The position numbers were made by a program, and so were the translations under genes. Source: Aporrectodea caliginosa (lineage: Eukaryota > Annelida > Clitellata > Crassiclitellata > Lumbricidae). Taken from it: 64,000 nucleotides of DNA. Location: the NCBI GenBank assembly GCA_020284085.1, contig JACEVL010000161.1, forward strand, positions 1,084,501 to 1,148,500, in the 5' to 3' direction. The notes under the pieces were generated by a model, which saw only the letters and a program-made list of their open reading frames with translations, was not told the origin of the DNA and ran no database searches. Every line of letters starts with the position of its first letter. Position 1 is the stretch's first letter. Below are positions 33,111 to 44,623 of the stretch, one piece after another.

Positions 33111-36100
33111 TTGTACTCTATCGGTTTGGCCTGTACTCTATCGGTTTTCTTACTCTATCGGTTTGGCCTGTACTCTATCGGTTTGGCCTGTACTCTATCG
33201 GTTTGTTTGAATTGTACTACTCCTATCGGTTGGCCTGTACTCTATCGGTTTGGTCTGTACTCTCTCGGTTTGGCTCACTCTATCGGTTTGGCCTCTACTC
33301 TCATTGGTTTGGCCTGTGCTCCTCAGTTTGGCTTTGTACTCTATTTGTTTCGGTTGTACTCATCGGTTTAGCTCAAATTTCATCGGCTTGGCGTACTCTA
33401 ATGGTTTGGCTTAGTTCATTTGGTTTGTTCTGTACCTAATATCGGTTTAAATTGCACTCTATCTGTTTGGTATGCCTATCGGTTTGCCTTGTTACCTATC
33501 GGTTTGGCCTGGTACTCTATCGGTTTGGCCTGTACTCTATTGGTTTGGCCAGCACTCTATCTATTTGGCCTGTACTCTATCGGTTTGGCCTGTATGCTCT
33601 GTTTGGCCTGTACTCTATTGGTTTGGCTATGTACTCTATCGGTTTGGCCTGTACTCTATCGGTTTGGCTTGTACTCTATCGGTTTGGCCCATACTCTGCT
33701 CACTTTGGATTGTACTCTATCGGTTTGGTTTGGCTTGTACTCTATCGGTTTGGCCTGTACTCTATCGGTTTGGTTTGTACTCTATCTGTTTGGCCTGTAC
33801 TCTATTGGTTTGGCGTGTGTACTCTATCGGTTTGGCCTGCACTCTATCGGTTTGACTGCGGCCTGTTACTCTATCGGTTGGCCTGATACTCTATCGGTTT
33901 GGCTCTCGTACTCTATCGGTTTGGCCTGTACTCTATCGGGTTTGGCCTGTACTCTATCGGTTTGGATTGTACTCTATCGGTTTGGTCTGTACTCTATCGG
34001 TTTGCCTTGTACTCTATCGGTTTGGACTGTACTCTATCGGTTTGGCCTGTATTCTATCGGTTTGTTTGATTGTACTCTATCGGTTTGGCTTGTACTCTAT
34101 CGGTTTGGCCTGTACTCTATCGGTTTGGCCTTGTACTCTATCGGTTTGGCCTGTACTCTATCGGTTTTGGATTGTACTTTATCGGTTTTGGCCTGTACTC
34201 TATCTAGTTTTGGCCTGTACACCATCGGTTTGGCCTGTACTCTATCGGTTTAGCCTGTACTCTATCGGTTTGGCCTGTACTCTATCGGTTTGGGCTGTAC
34301 TCTATCGGTTTGGCCTGTACTCTATCGGTTTGGTCTGTACTCTATCGGTTTTGGCCTGTACTGTACTCTATCGGTTTGGCCTGTACTCTATCAGTTTGGC
34401 TTGCACTACTCTATCGGCTTGGCCTGTACTCTATCGGTTTGGCCTGTACTCTATCGGTTTGGCCTGTACTCTATCGGTTTGGCCTGTACTCTATCGGTCG
34501 GTTTGGATTGTACTCTATCGGTTTGGCCTGTATTCTATCGGTTTTGGCCTGTACTCTATCGGTTTGGCCTGTACTCTTATCTGGGTTTGGCCTGCCACTC
34601 TCTATCGGTTTTGGCCTGCCTGACTCTATCGGTTTGGCCTGTACTGTATCGGTTTGGCCTGTACTCTATCGTAGTTTGGCCTGGACTCTATCGGTTTGTA
34701 CCTGTACTCTATCGGTTTTGGCCTGTACTCTATTGCTCGGTTGGATTGTACTCCATCGGTTTGGCCTGCCACTCTATCGGTTTTGCCTGTACTCTATCAG
34801 TTTGGCTTGTACTCTATCGGTTTGGCCTGTACTCTATCGGTTTGGCTTGTACTCTATCGGTTTGGATTGTACTCTATCGGTTTGGCTTGTACTCTATCGG
34901 TTTGGCTTGTACTCTATCAGTTTGGCTTGTACTCTATCGGTTTTGGCCTGTACTCTATCGGTTTGGCCTGTACTCTATCGGTTTGGCTTGTACTCTATCA
35001 TCATCGGTTTGGATTGTACTCTATCGGTTTGGCCTGTACTCTATCGGTTTGGCCTGTACTCTATCGGTTTTTGGCCTGTACTCTATCGGTTTGGATTGTA
35101 CTCTATCGGTTTGGCCTGTACTCTATCGGTTTGGCCTGTACTCTATCGGTTTGGCCTGTGCTCTATCGGTTTGGCCTGTACTCTATCGGTTTTGCCTGTA
35201 CTCTATCGGTTTGGTGCTTGTACTCTATCGGTTTGGCCTGTACTCTATCGCGGTTTGGCTTGTACTCTATCGGTTTTGCCTGTACTCTATCGGTTTGGCT
35301 TGTACTCTATCGGTTTGGCCTGTACTCTATCGGTTTGGCTCTGTACTCTATCGGTTTGGCCGCGGTACTCTATCGGTTTGGCTTGTACTCTATCGGTTTG
35401 GTACTCTGTACTCTATCGGTTTGGCCTGTACTCTATCGGTTTGGCTTGTACTCTATCGGTTTGGCCTTGTACTCTATCGGTTTGGCCTGTACTCTATCGG
35501 TTTGGCCTGTACTCTATCGGTTTGTTGGATTGTACTCTATCGGTTTGGCCTGTACTCTATCGGTTTGGCCTGTACTCTATCGGTTTGGCCTGTACTCTAT
35601 CGGTTTGGCCTGTACTCTATCGGTTTGGCCTGTACTCTATCGGTTTGGCCTGTACTCTATCGGTTTGGCTTGTACTCTATCGGTTTGGCCTGTACTCTAT
35701 CGGTTTGGCTTGTACTCTATCGGTTTGGCCTGTACTCTATCGGTTTGGCCTGTACTCTATCGGTTTGGCCTGTACTCTATCGGTTTGGATTGTACTCTAT
35801 CGGTTTGGCCTGTACTCTATCGGTTTGGCTTGTACTCTATCGGTTTGGCGTGTACTCTATCGGTTTGGCCTGTACTCTATCGGTTTGGATTGTACTGTAT
35901 CGGTTTAGCTTGTACTCTATCGGTTTGGCTTGTACTCTATCGGTTTTGGCTTGTACTCTATCGGTTTGGCCTGTACTCTATTGGTTTGGCCTGTACTCTA
36001 TCGGTTTGGCCTGTACTCTATCGGTTTGGCCTGTACTCTATCGGTTTGGCCTGTGCTCTATCGGTTTGGCTTGTACTCTATCGGTTTTGGCCTGCACTCT

Positions 36101-39100
36101 ATCGGTTTTGGCCTGTACTCTATCGGTTTGGCCTGTACTCTATCGGTTTGGCCTGTACTCTATCGGTTTGGCCCTGTACTCTATCGGTTTGGCCTGTACT
36201 CTATCGGTTTGGCTTGTACTCTATCGGTTTGGCCTGTACTCTATCGGGTTTGGATTGTACTCTATCGGTTTGGCCTGTACTCTATCGGTTTGGCCTGTAC
36301 TCTATCGGTTTGGCGTCTTGTACTCTATCGGTTTGGACGTGTACTCTATCGGTTTGGCTTGTACTCTATCGGTTTGGATTGTACTCTATCGGTTTGGCTT
36401 GTACTCTATCGGTTTGGCCTGTACTCTATCGGTTTGGCCTGTACTCTATCGGTTTGGCCTGTACTCTATCGGTTTGGCTTGTACTCTATCGGTTTGGCTT
36501 GTACTCTATCGGTTTGGCTTGTACTCTATCGGTTTGGTTTGTACTCTATCGGTTTGGCCTGTACTCTATCGGTTTGGCCTGTACTCTATCGGTTTGGCTT
36601 GTACTCTATCGGTTTGGCTTGTACTCTATCGGTTTGGCTTGTACTCTATCGGTTTGGCCTGTACTCTATCGGTTTGGCCTGTACTCTATCGGTTTGGCCT
36701 GTACTCTATCGGTTTGGCCTGTACTCTATCGGTTTGGCCTGTACTCTATCGGTTTGGCCTGTACTCTATCGGTTTGGCCTGTACTCTATCGGTTTGGCCT
36801 GTACTCTATCGGTTTGGCTTGTACTCTATCGGTTTGGCCTGTACTCTATCGGTTCGGTTTGGATTGTACTCTATCGGTTTGGCTTGTACTCTATCGGTTT
36901 GGCTTGTACTCTATCGGTTTCGCCTGTACTCTATCGGTTTGGCTTGTACTCTATCGGTTTTGGCCTGTACTCTATCGGTTTGGCCTGTACTCTATCGGTT
37001 TGGCCTGTACTCTATCGGTTTGGCCTGTACTCTATCGGTTTGGCCTGTACTCTATCGGTTTGGCTTGTACTCTATCGGTTTGGCTTGTACTCTATCGGTT
37101 TGGCTTGTACTCTATCGGTTTGGTGTACTCTATCGGTTTGGCCTGTACTCTATCGGTTTGGCTTGTACTCTATCGGTTTGGCCTTGTACTCTACTGGTCG
37201 GTTTGGATTGTACTCTATCGGTTTGGCTTGTACTCTATCGGTTTGGCTTGTACTCTATCGGTTTGGCTCTGTACTCTATCGGTTTGGATTGTACTCTATC
37301 GGTTTGGCCTGTACTCAATCGGTTTGGCTTGTACTCTATCGGTTTGGCGTGTACTCTATCGGTTTGGCCTGTACTCTATTGGTTTGGCTTGTACTCCATC
37401 GGTTTGGCCTGTACTCTATCGGTTTGGATTGTACTCTATCGGTTTGGCCTGTACTCTATCGGTTTGGCCTGTACTCTATCGGTTTGGCCTGTACTCTATC
37501 GGTTTGGATTGTACTCTATCGGTTTTGTTTGGATTGTACTCTATCGGTTTGGCCTGTACTCTATCGGTTTGGCCTGTACTCTATCGGTTTGGCCTGTACT
37601 ACTCTATCGGTTTGGATTGTACTCTATCGGTTTGGCCTGTACTCTATCGGTTTGGCCTGTACTCTATCGGTTTGGCTTGTACTCTATCGGTTTGGCCTGT
37701 ACTCTATTGGTTTGGCTTGTACTTGTCGGTTTGGATTGTACTCTATCGGTTTGGCCTGTACTCTATCGGTTTGGCCTGTACTCTATCGGTTTGGCCTGTA
37801 CTCTATCGGTTTGGCCTGTACTCTATCGGTTTGGCCTGTACTCTATCGGTTTGGCCTGTACTCTATCGATTTGGCCTGTACTCTATCGGTTTGGCCTGTA
37901 CTCTATCGGTTTGGCCTGTACTCTATCGGTTTGGCCTGTACTCTATCGGTTTGGCCTGTACTCTATCGGTTTGGCTTGTACTCTATCGGTTTGGCTTGTA
38001 CTCTATCGGTTTTTTGGATTGTACTCTATCGGTTTGGCCTGTACTCTATCGGTTTGGCCTGTACTCTATCGGTTTGGCCTGTACTCTATCGGTTTGGATT
38101 GTACTCTATCGGTTTGGCCTGTACTCTATCGGTTTGGCCTGTACTCTATCGGTTTGGCCTGTACTCTATCGGTTTGGCCTGTACTCTATCGGTTTGTTTG
38201 GATTGTACTATCGGTTTGGCCTGTACTCTATCGGTTTGGCATGTACTCTATCGGTTTGGCCTGTACTCTATCGGTTTGGCTTGTATTGTACTCTATCGGT
38301 TTGGCCTGTACTCTATCGGTTTGGCCTGTACTCTATCGGTTTGGCCTTGTACTCTATCGGTTTGGCATGTACTCTATCGGTTTGGCGTGTACTCTATTAG
38401 TTTGGCCTGTACTCTATCGGTTTGGCTTGTACTCTATCGGTTTGGCCTGTACTCTATCGGGTTTGGATTGTACTCTATCGGTTTGGCCTGTACTCTATCG
38501 GTTTGGCCTGTACTCTATCGGTTTGGCCTGTTGTACTATCGGTTTGGCCTGTACTCTATCGGTTTGGCCTGTACTCTATCGGTTTGGTCTGTACTGTACT
38601 CTATCGGTTTGGCCTGTACTCTATCGGTTTGGCCTGTACTCTATCGGTTTGGCTTGTACTCTATCGGTTTGGCTTGTACTCTATCGGTTTGGCCTGTACT
38701 CTATCGGTTTGGCTTGTACTCTATCGGTTTGGCTTGTACTCTATCGGTTTGGATTGTACTCTATCGGTTTGGCTTGTACTCTATCGGTTTGGCCTGTACT
38801 CTATCGGTTTGGCCTGTACTCTATCGGTTTGGCTTGTACTCTATCGGTTTGGCCTGTACTCTATCGGTTTGGCCTGTACTCTATCGGTTTGGCCTGTACT
38901 CTATCGGTTTGGCTTGCACTCTATCGGTTTGGCCTGTACTCTATCGGTTTGTTTGGATTGTACTCTATCGGTTTGACCTGTACTCTATCGGTTTGGCATG
39001 TACTCTATCGGTTTGGCCTGTACTCTATCGGTTTGGTCTTGTACTCTATCGGTTTGGCCTGTACTCTATCGGTTTGGCCTGTACTCTATCGGTTTGGCCT

Positions 39101-39840
39101 GTACTCTATCGGTTTGGCCTGTACTCTATCGGTTTGGATTGTACTCTATCGGTTTGGGTTTTGTACTCTATCGGTTTGGCCTGTACTCTATCGGTTTGGC
39201 CTGTACTCTATCGGTTTGGCTTGTACTCTATCGGTTTGTTTGGCCTGTACTCTATCGGTTTGGCATGTTGTACTCTATCGGTTTGGCCTGTACTCTATCG
39301 GTTTGGCCTGTACTCTATCGGTTTGCCTGTACTCTGTACTCTATCGGTTTGTACTCGGTGTACTCTATCGGTTTGGCCTGTACTCTATCGGTTTGGCCTG
39401 TACTCGGTTTATCGGTTTGGCAGTTGTACTCTACTCTATCGGTTTGGCCTGTACTCTATCGGTTTGGCCTGTACTCTATCGGTTTGGCCTGTACTCTATC
39501 GGTTTGGCCTGTACTCTATAGGTTTGGAATGTACTCTATCGTGGTTTGCAGCTTCATGTACTGGTATCGGTTTGGATATGTACTCTATCAGTTTGGCCTG
39601 TACTCTATTGGTTTGGCCTGCACTCTATCGGTTTGGCCTGTACTCTATCGGTTTGGCCTGTACTCTATCGGTTTGGCCTGTACTCTATCGGTTTGGCGTT
39701 GTACTCTATCGGTTTGGCTTGTACTCTATCGGTTTCCTGTACTTGGTCGGTTTGGCCTCGTACTGCAGTTTCTATCGGTTTGGCCTGTACTCTATCGGTT
39801 TGGCCTGTATCTAATTGGCTGTACTCTATCAGTTTCTCCT
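33111..39840. repeat. 6.7-kb minisatellite, 21-bp unit, about 320 copies
   Basis: Core CTCTATCGGTTTGGC with the linker CTGTA, TTGTA or ATTGTA giving the full 21-bp unit. Central copies (35.5-39.3 kb) are near identical; both edges are degenerate. Common variants are GGCCTG, GGCTTG and GGATTG, scattered in a non-random way. Because 21 is a multiple of 3 and no frame of the unit holds a stop, all three forward frames stay open for kilobases (CTLSVWP, VLYRFGL, YSIGLAC repeats). No codon bias, no start context, equal conservation in every frame: not a gene. Confidence 0.97.
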
Positions 39841-40260
39841 ACTGTAGGGCCTGCACGTTGGTCTAGTAACTGTACTGCTTATTCATGTGATTCGCAAAAC
39901 TTGGTCATTGTTAGACGGAGCCACGTAACTCTACATGGTAGTTGTAACCTCGTAAATTCTTGCAGTTTGACACAATCGCCGTTGTTCTAGCTCTCTGGCA
40001 GTGTGCACTGAATGACTCTTGGCCGTGTTCAGTGCATTGGCGGGCAGTCTTTGGCGCGTCGATTGACTGGGTCTCTAATTACTGCTCTCGAAATTCCATT
40101 GGTTTAAGTGCGCACTATATCCACTACTGTGACGCTGTCACACACAGCTGCAACCCGTTCTCCGGCTTGTTACACTCCTACTACTCCTCCTACTCCTCCA
40201 CCTCCTTCTACTCGTCCTCCTACCTCTCCTTCACCGCCCTCTCTCCGCCTTATTCTACTC
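39841..40260. other. No gene; pyrimidine-rich tract
   Basis: Unique sequence after the array, with a CTCCTACTCCTCC-rich segment at 40165-40260 that forms the target of the next transposon. Nothing recognised. Confidence 0.4.
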
Positions 40261-40689
40261 CTCATCATCAGGGCCTATTTTAACGTGCCGACAGGCACGT
40301 CCGTGCTTTGAGATTACAAAAACGTGCCTGAGGAATTGACGGTCCGTGCTTGATCGCTCAGGCACGCCTGGCACGGCACTTACTGAACTTGTTTAAAGTT
40401 GTTTTAAAAAACACCGCCAATATATTTTATTTTTTTAGGAAAGTTCGAACGGCGTTCCATACATCTATTTGGGCTCATGACGTCATGCAGCGCGTTAAAC
40501 TTGTTTACAAACAGCACCGAGAGAACGGGACGCGCAATTTTGTGACTGATGTAAAAATAATATTTAGGCTACAGTTGAGTTTTCGTTATAATTCATAATT
40601 GTTTATTGACATTTATTATTACGATATTAGGACTATTAGGCCTTTCGGTCAGTTCAGTTGTTTTAGTTCATTCATTTGCGAATTTCACG

Positions 40690-43600
40690 ATGAGTAAAAA
40701 ACGGGTTGCGTCGTCACCTGGAAACGACATACAGGCCATGTTTAAACGAATGACGAAGAGGAACGCGCACGCAGGTTAGTTGCTTTGGTCCTCAACACAG
40801 CTGTAAAATTATAAATTGTTGCAGTATGTTAACTTAAAAATTAAGAAACGATTACATTGATAAATGTAGCTAAGTAAATGATGAACTGTACCAAGTGACC
40901 TGTCAAACAGTCTATATCATTATTGTCATATAGTATTATATTAAAGGTAAAGGTCTCCCTCAGTCTCCCTCAGGACTTCCGTGACTCTGTGTCATCATTG
41001 AAGATATGTAATTATGAATAGATATAAGCTACTAGCATCTGATATATAGCCTACAATAATAGTAGTTTAGTAAGAGTTATAGCATAAGCAAGTTCTTTAA
41101 AGTGGGTGTCATTTTTTCGACCATCTAACATTCTTTGGCATACTTGTGTACTTTGCAATTTCAGATTCGTTTGAGCCGAGACAGTTGACGGAAATGGATA
41201 AGTTGAAATCATTAGCTGCACAGAGGAATATGATGGTTGTCAATGTGGCTGCAGATGGAAACTGTTTATTTAGTTCACTCGCCAGACAGTTGACTCAGCT
41301 TGGACGCGGAAGCTCAGCGACAGCGACAACTGCTCATGATGTACGCATGGAACTGGTTGAATGTCTGCAGTCGCACTCACAGTCGCAGATGATCTTGGAC
41401 AGTGGAGCTATGACAGAGCAGGAATTGCAAGTATATATCGACAACATGAAGAAATGTGGCACATGGGGTGATGGTGTAATTCTTTCTGTAGCAGTCAATC
41501 TGTATCGACGACCTATCATCATTTTAACTGTGGAGGGGGAACAGCGTATTGATATGGCAACATTACCTACCTCATCTCAAGCATCGTCATGTGAGACTGA
41601 GTCTTACGCTATATATCTGGGGTTGGTTGGCACAAATCACTATGTAAGTATTGAAAAACAGAATAGTCAACACACAGCGGAATCAGACACAAACATTTCT
41701 GATGACGAATGTGGCACTGGTCATTCAATTTCAACAAGTACTGCAGCTAGTAATAGTACCACAACCGAAGAGCAGTCAAGCACATCCGCACAGTTAACAT
41801 GTTCAGCGTCAACCATAAGTGTGACAGCTTCGCTATCTCCAGCTGGAAGTAAACCGGTGGATGTGAAAGTCGATGAGTTTGAGGAAAAGGTTCACGAGGC
41901 AATTGAATTTCAAGGGGTTGTACAGTCAAGCAAAAATCAGTCAGGACGCAAACAGAAGGTTGAGGCTGAGCATTGGGCAGAGTACAGAAGTGAAGCTCGT
42001 GGTGGGTCTGGTAGAAGGAGGATTGTGCATTGCAAAATCTGTTGTGCACATCCTGATCTGGTGAAGATCCACTGTCAAAGGATCCCAGCCATATGCACTG
42101 CAAATGGTGCAGTGTTCAGGCAGCAGATGTATGATGAACACTGTGGATCGACAGTACACAATGCTTGTTTGACACGTAGTCGACAACAGAAGGCTCTTGC
42201 CGAGGGTCGGATACATGAGGGAGAAACTGTGTTGGAGAAACAACTGCGATTTGCTAACACTGCATTGGAACAAAAGATAGCAAGAATCATGATTAAGGTA
42301 TACATGGATGCCAAACGCGGGACACTATCTGCGTGGTCATTTCCAGCTAGATACGTGGCGTCATTGATGGCTGAAAGATTAGACTTGAACAACCCTGAAA
42401 TTCCGTTTTCTCCTACTGACACAGATCTACAGTATGTCACTCCTGCAAGCCATCGCGACATGCTACTGACAATCGCAGAAACGGACCGTAAGGCATTTGC
42501 ACTCCGATTTAAAGATATCCTTGCGCTTTCTCTCAGAGTTGATGGTGCTGTTGACAAGCAGCGAATAGACAACAAGCATGTTATGGCGCAGGTTGTAACG
42601 GCGGTTGGAGACATGGAGACTTGGTACATGGGCTTGGCTGAAAGCGAGAAGCGAGGTAGCGAGGGGTTATTGGAGGCACTCAGGAAGGCGTCTGCAAAGT
42701 GTGGAGCAACATGGCCAGAGATATTTAAGCAAACAACCTCTATTGTCACAGACGGCGCGTCAGAAAATACTGGAAGACATCATTCGCTATGGACACTGCT
42801 CGAGCAAGAACGCAAAGACAACACCACTAAGGACACGTCAAGTCCATGTAAGGGCCCTAGCCCTCTCCTCAAAATATGGTGCAGTGTTCACCGTTCTCAG
42901 TTAGTGTTCAAAGACATGACTACAGGTGTTCCTGAAGCACGGCGTGTTATAGATGACTGTAAAGCAGTTACGCGTTTCTATAACAGTTCAGCATGTAGAA
43001 CAAAGGAATTCAAGAAGCATGCGGAAGAACTTGGCGTCACAGTCAGACAGTATCCATCAGTAATCGACATAAGATTCACACAATATTCTAACAGTCTTCT
43101 GTCATCCATTCTGGACAACTACAGACCGATGATGCGACATCTGCAGACTTTCTCCCTGAAAGACGCTGAAGAATATGGCATGCTGAAGAAGTGGATTAAT
43201 GCTGACACTGTTCACATTGCAGCGATCTTGTGTGACGCGCTGTACATCTACTCTAGATTTCAGAAGAAGTTGCAGGGCAACCAAGTGACTCTGTTTGACG
43301 TCGAAAGTGATCGTGATAAATGTGTGGAGGACCTAAGGAAATTATTACAGCGTCCGCACCCAGGTGGATATGAGGAGAAAGTAACAATTACAGGGAATGA
43401 GGAACAAGCCGATGAAGTTATCAAGAGTTACGACACTGTTAAGCTCACAGTCGTCCAATTAAGGCACTGTAAGAGAGAGCACTCTCTCGTTAGCAGTTGC
43501 GGTCGCGATGTGTATGCCATCAAGACTGAGATTATTTGTTCGCTGTGCAACTTTCTGACCAGTCGACTCGGAACTGACAAAGGTGCCAGTGATCTTCGCT

Positions 43601-44100
43601 ATGCACTGGAGTTTCAGGCGCTTTCTCCACCAATGCTTCTGAACGGCAATGCATCTGATGAAGACATTGAACGGGTGTACACTGGCCTCGCATCAGACTT
43701 TGCGAAGCGTGACTTCTACAGTAGCTACGGAGAGCTGGTGAACGCTGCAAAGAAAGCGCAGATGTCCAACACAAGCACATTGCAGGATTTCCTTAAGATC
43801 AGTCTGACTAATGCAGACTGGCGTTCTGTTTCTGTAGCTGTCGCCAGACTACTCGCAGCAAAGCCTCATTCATGTGACGTGGAGAGACTTGTTAGTGCAT
43901 ACAATCTCATGAAGGATGATGATAGAAGCAGCCTCAATGCAGAGACAGTTGATGCACATTTACATGTCCGAATGAATATGCCGGTTACATCAAAATTTGA
44001 TGTACGCCCAGCACTGCGAGCATGGTTACAAGCTTGTAACCGACGTTCGCGACCAACTGTGAAGGCCAAATCCCAGGAATGGTTCAAGGACGTGTTTTAA
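40690..44100 (+). CDS. OTU cysteine protease - zinc finger - hAT transposase fusion
   Basis: Exons 40690-40774 and 41165-44100, joined across GTTAGT and a TTTGCAATTTCAG acceptor; 3,021 nt, 1,006 aa. Residues 1-28 start MSKKRVASSPGNDIQAMFKR. Residues about 55-190 are an OTU domain: DGNCLFSSLARQL (Asp59, catalytic Cys62) and GTNHYVSIE (catalytic His187). After a Ser/Thr-rich linker (about 200-265), a zinc finger follows (HCKICC to DEHCGSTVHNAC, about 317-363). The hAT catalytic core has RVDGAVD (Asp488), VTDGASENTG (Asp558), WCSVH (C601/H604) and CDVERLVSAYN (Glu935). All expected catalytic residues are present in both enzymes. OTU proteins cleave ubiquitin chains; the role here is unknown. No frameshift or stop. 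The first ATG of exon 2 (41146) lies in the intron, so I prefer the exon 1 start. Confidence 0.92.
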
Positions 44101-44392
44101 TTATCTGACTGCGACTCAAACTGACCAGCCGCAAGACGGCGCCAGTAACTGTTAGTCTGTTAGCTTAGCTATAAACTTTGCCTTTGTCTTGAAGATTTGA
44201 CCCATGATCAATGATACTGTTAAGACATGTGTCGTCCATTTCGTAACTAATAATTATAATGACAGTGTTAGAATTGTATAAGAAACTATTTGGTTCATGC
44301 AAAAATTGGAATGTTATCAAATTCAATATCAAATTATCATGTCGTTTGACTCATTTCAAGTTTTCAGCTAATTTGAAAATTTTCATAATCTA

Positions 44393-44536
44393 ACTCATAC
44401 TGGAGAGAGACCTTACAAGTGTGATAGATGTGCTAAACCATTTACTTATTAATATAAGCTAGAAACGCATAATCAAACTCATACTGGAGAAAGACCTTAC
44501 AAGTGTGATAGATGTGCTAAAGCATTTAGTTATTAA
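44393..44536 (+). pseudogene. Captured C2H2 zinc-finger fragment inside the hAT element
   Basis: One frame reads THTGERPYKCDRCAKPFTY, stop, YKLETHNQTHTGERPYKCDR, CAKAFSY, stop. TGERPY linkers, CxxC, the F-x5-L-x2-H-x3-H spacing and the tandem layout are those of a KRAB/Krueppel-type finger array. The first stop sits within the helix of the first finger, so it is non-coding now. It begins about 290 nt after the transposase stop and ends 79 nt before the transposon end. Confidence 0.85.
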
Positions 44537-44540
44537 TAAA
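44535..44540 (+). terminator. Candidate polyadenylation signal AATAAA of the transposase gene
   Basis: AATAAA overlaps the last stop of the zinc-finger fragment and lies 75 nt before the transposon's right end. It would give a 3' UTR that includes the finger fragment. Confidence 0.4.
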
Positions 44541-44623
44541 CAGGCATTTGCAATTTCACAATTTTTTCTTAGGGGGGGGACGTGCTTGGTGAAAAATTCT
44601 TTAAAATAGGCCCTGCTCATCAT

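Larger units (their letters stand above)
40269..44615 (+). mobile_element. Complete autonomous hAT transposon encoding an OTU-transposase fusion
   Basis: Termini CAGGGCCTATTTTAA at the left and TTAAAATAGGCCCTG at the right are inverted repeats, flanked by an exact 8-bp duplication CTCATCAT (40261-40268 and 44616-44623), the hAT signature. Length 4,347 bp. It carries one intact two-exon gene and, downstream of it, a fragment of a C2H2 zinc-finger gene. Identical duplications, matching ends and an open frame of over 1,000 codons indicate a young insertion that may still be active. Confidence 0.93.

Noticed and set aside
34290..39814. Open frames of 1,743, 1,294 and 1,234 codons
   Set aside because: Products of a 21-bp minisatellite read in three frames at once; no coding signal beyond the repeat.
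42075..42749. 224-codon minus-strand frame
   Set aside because: Antisense shadow of the OTU-hAT transposase.
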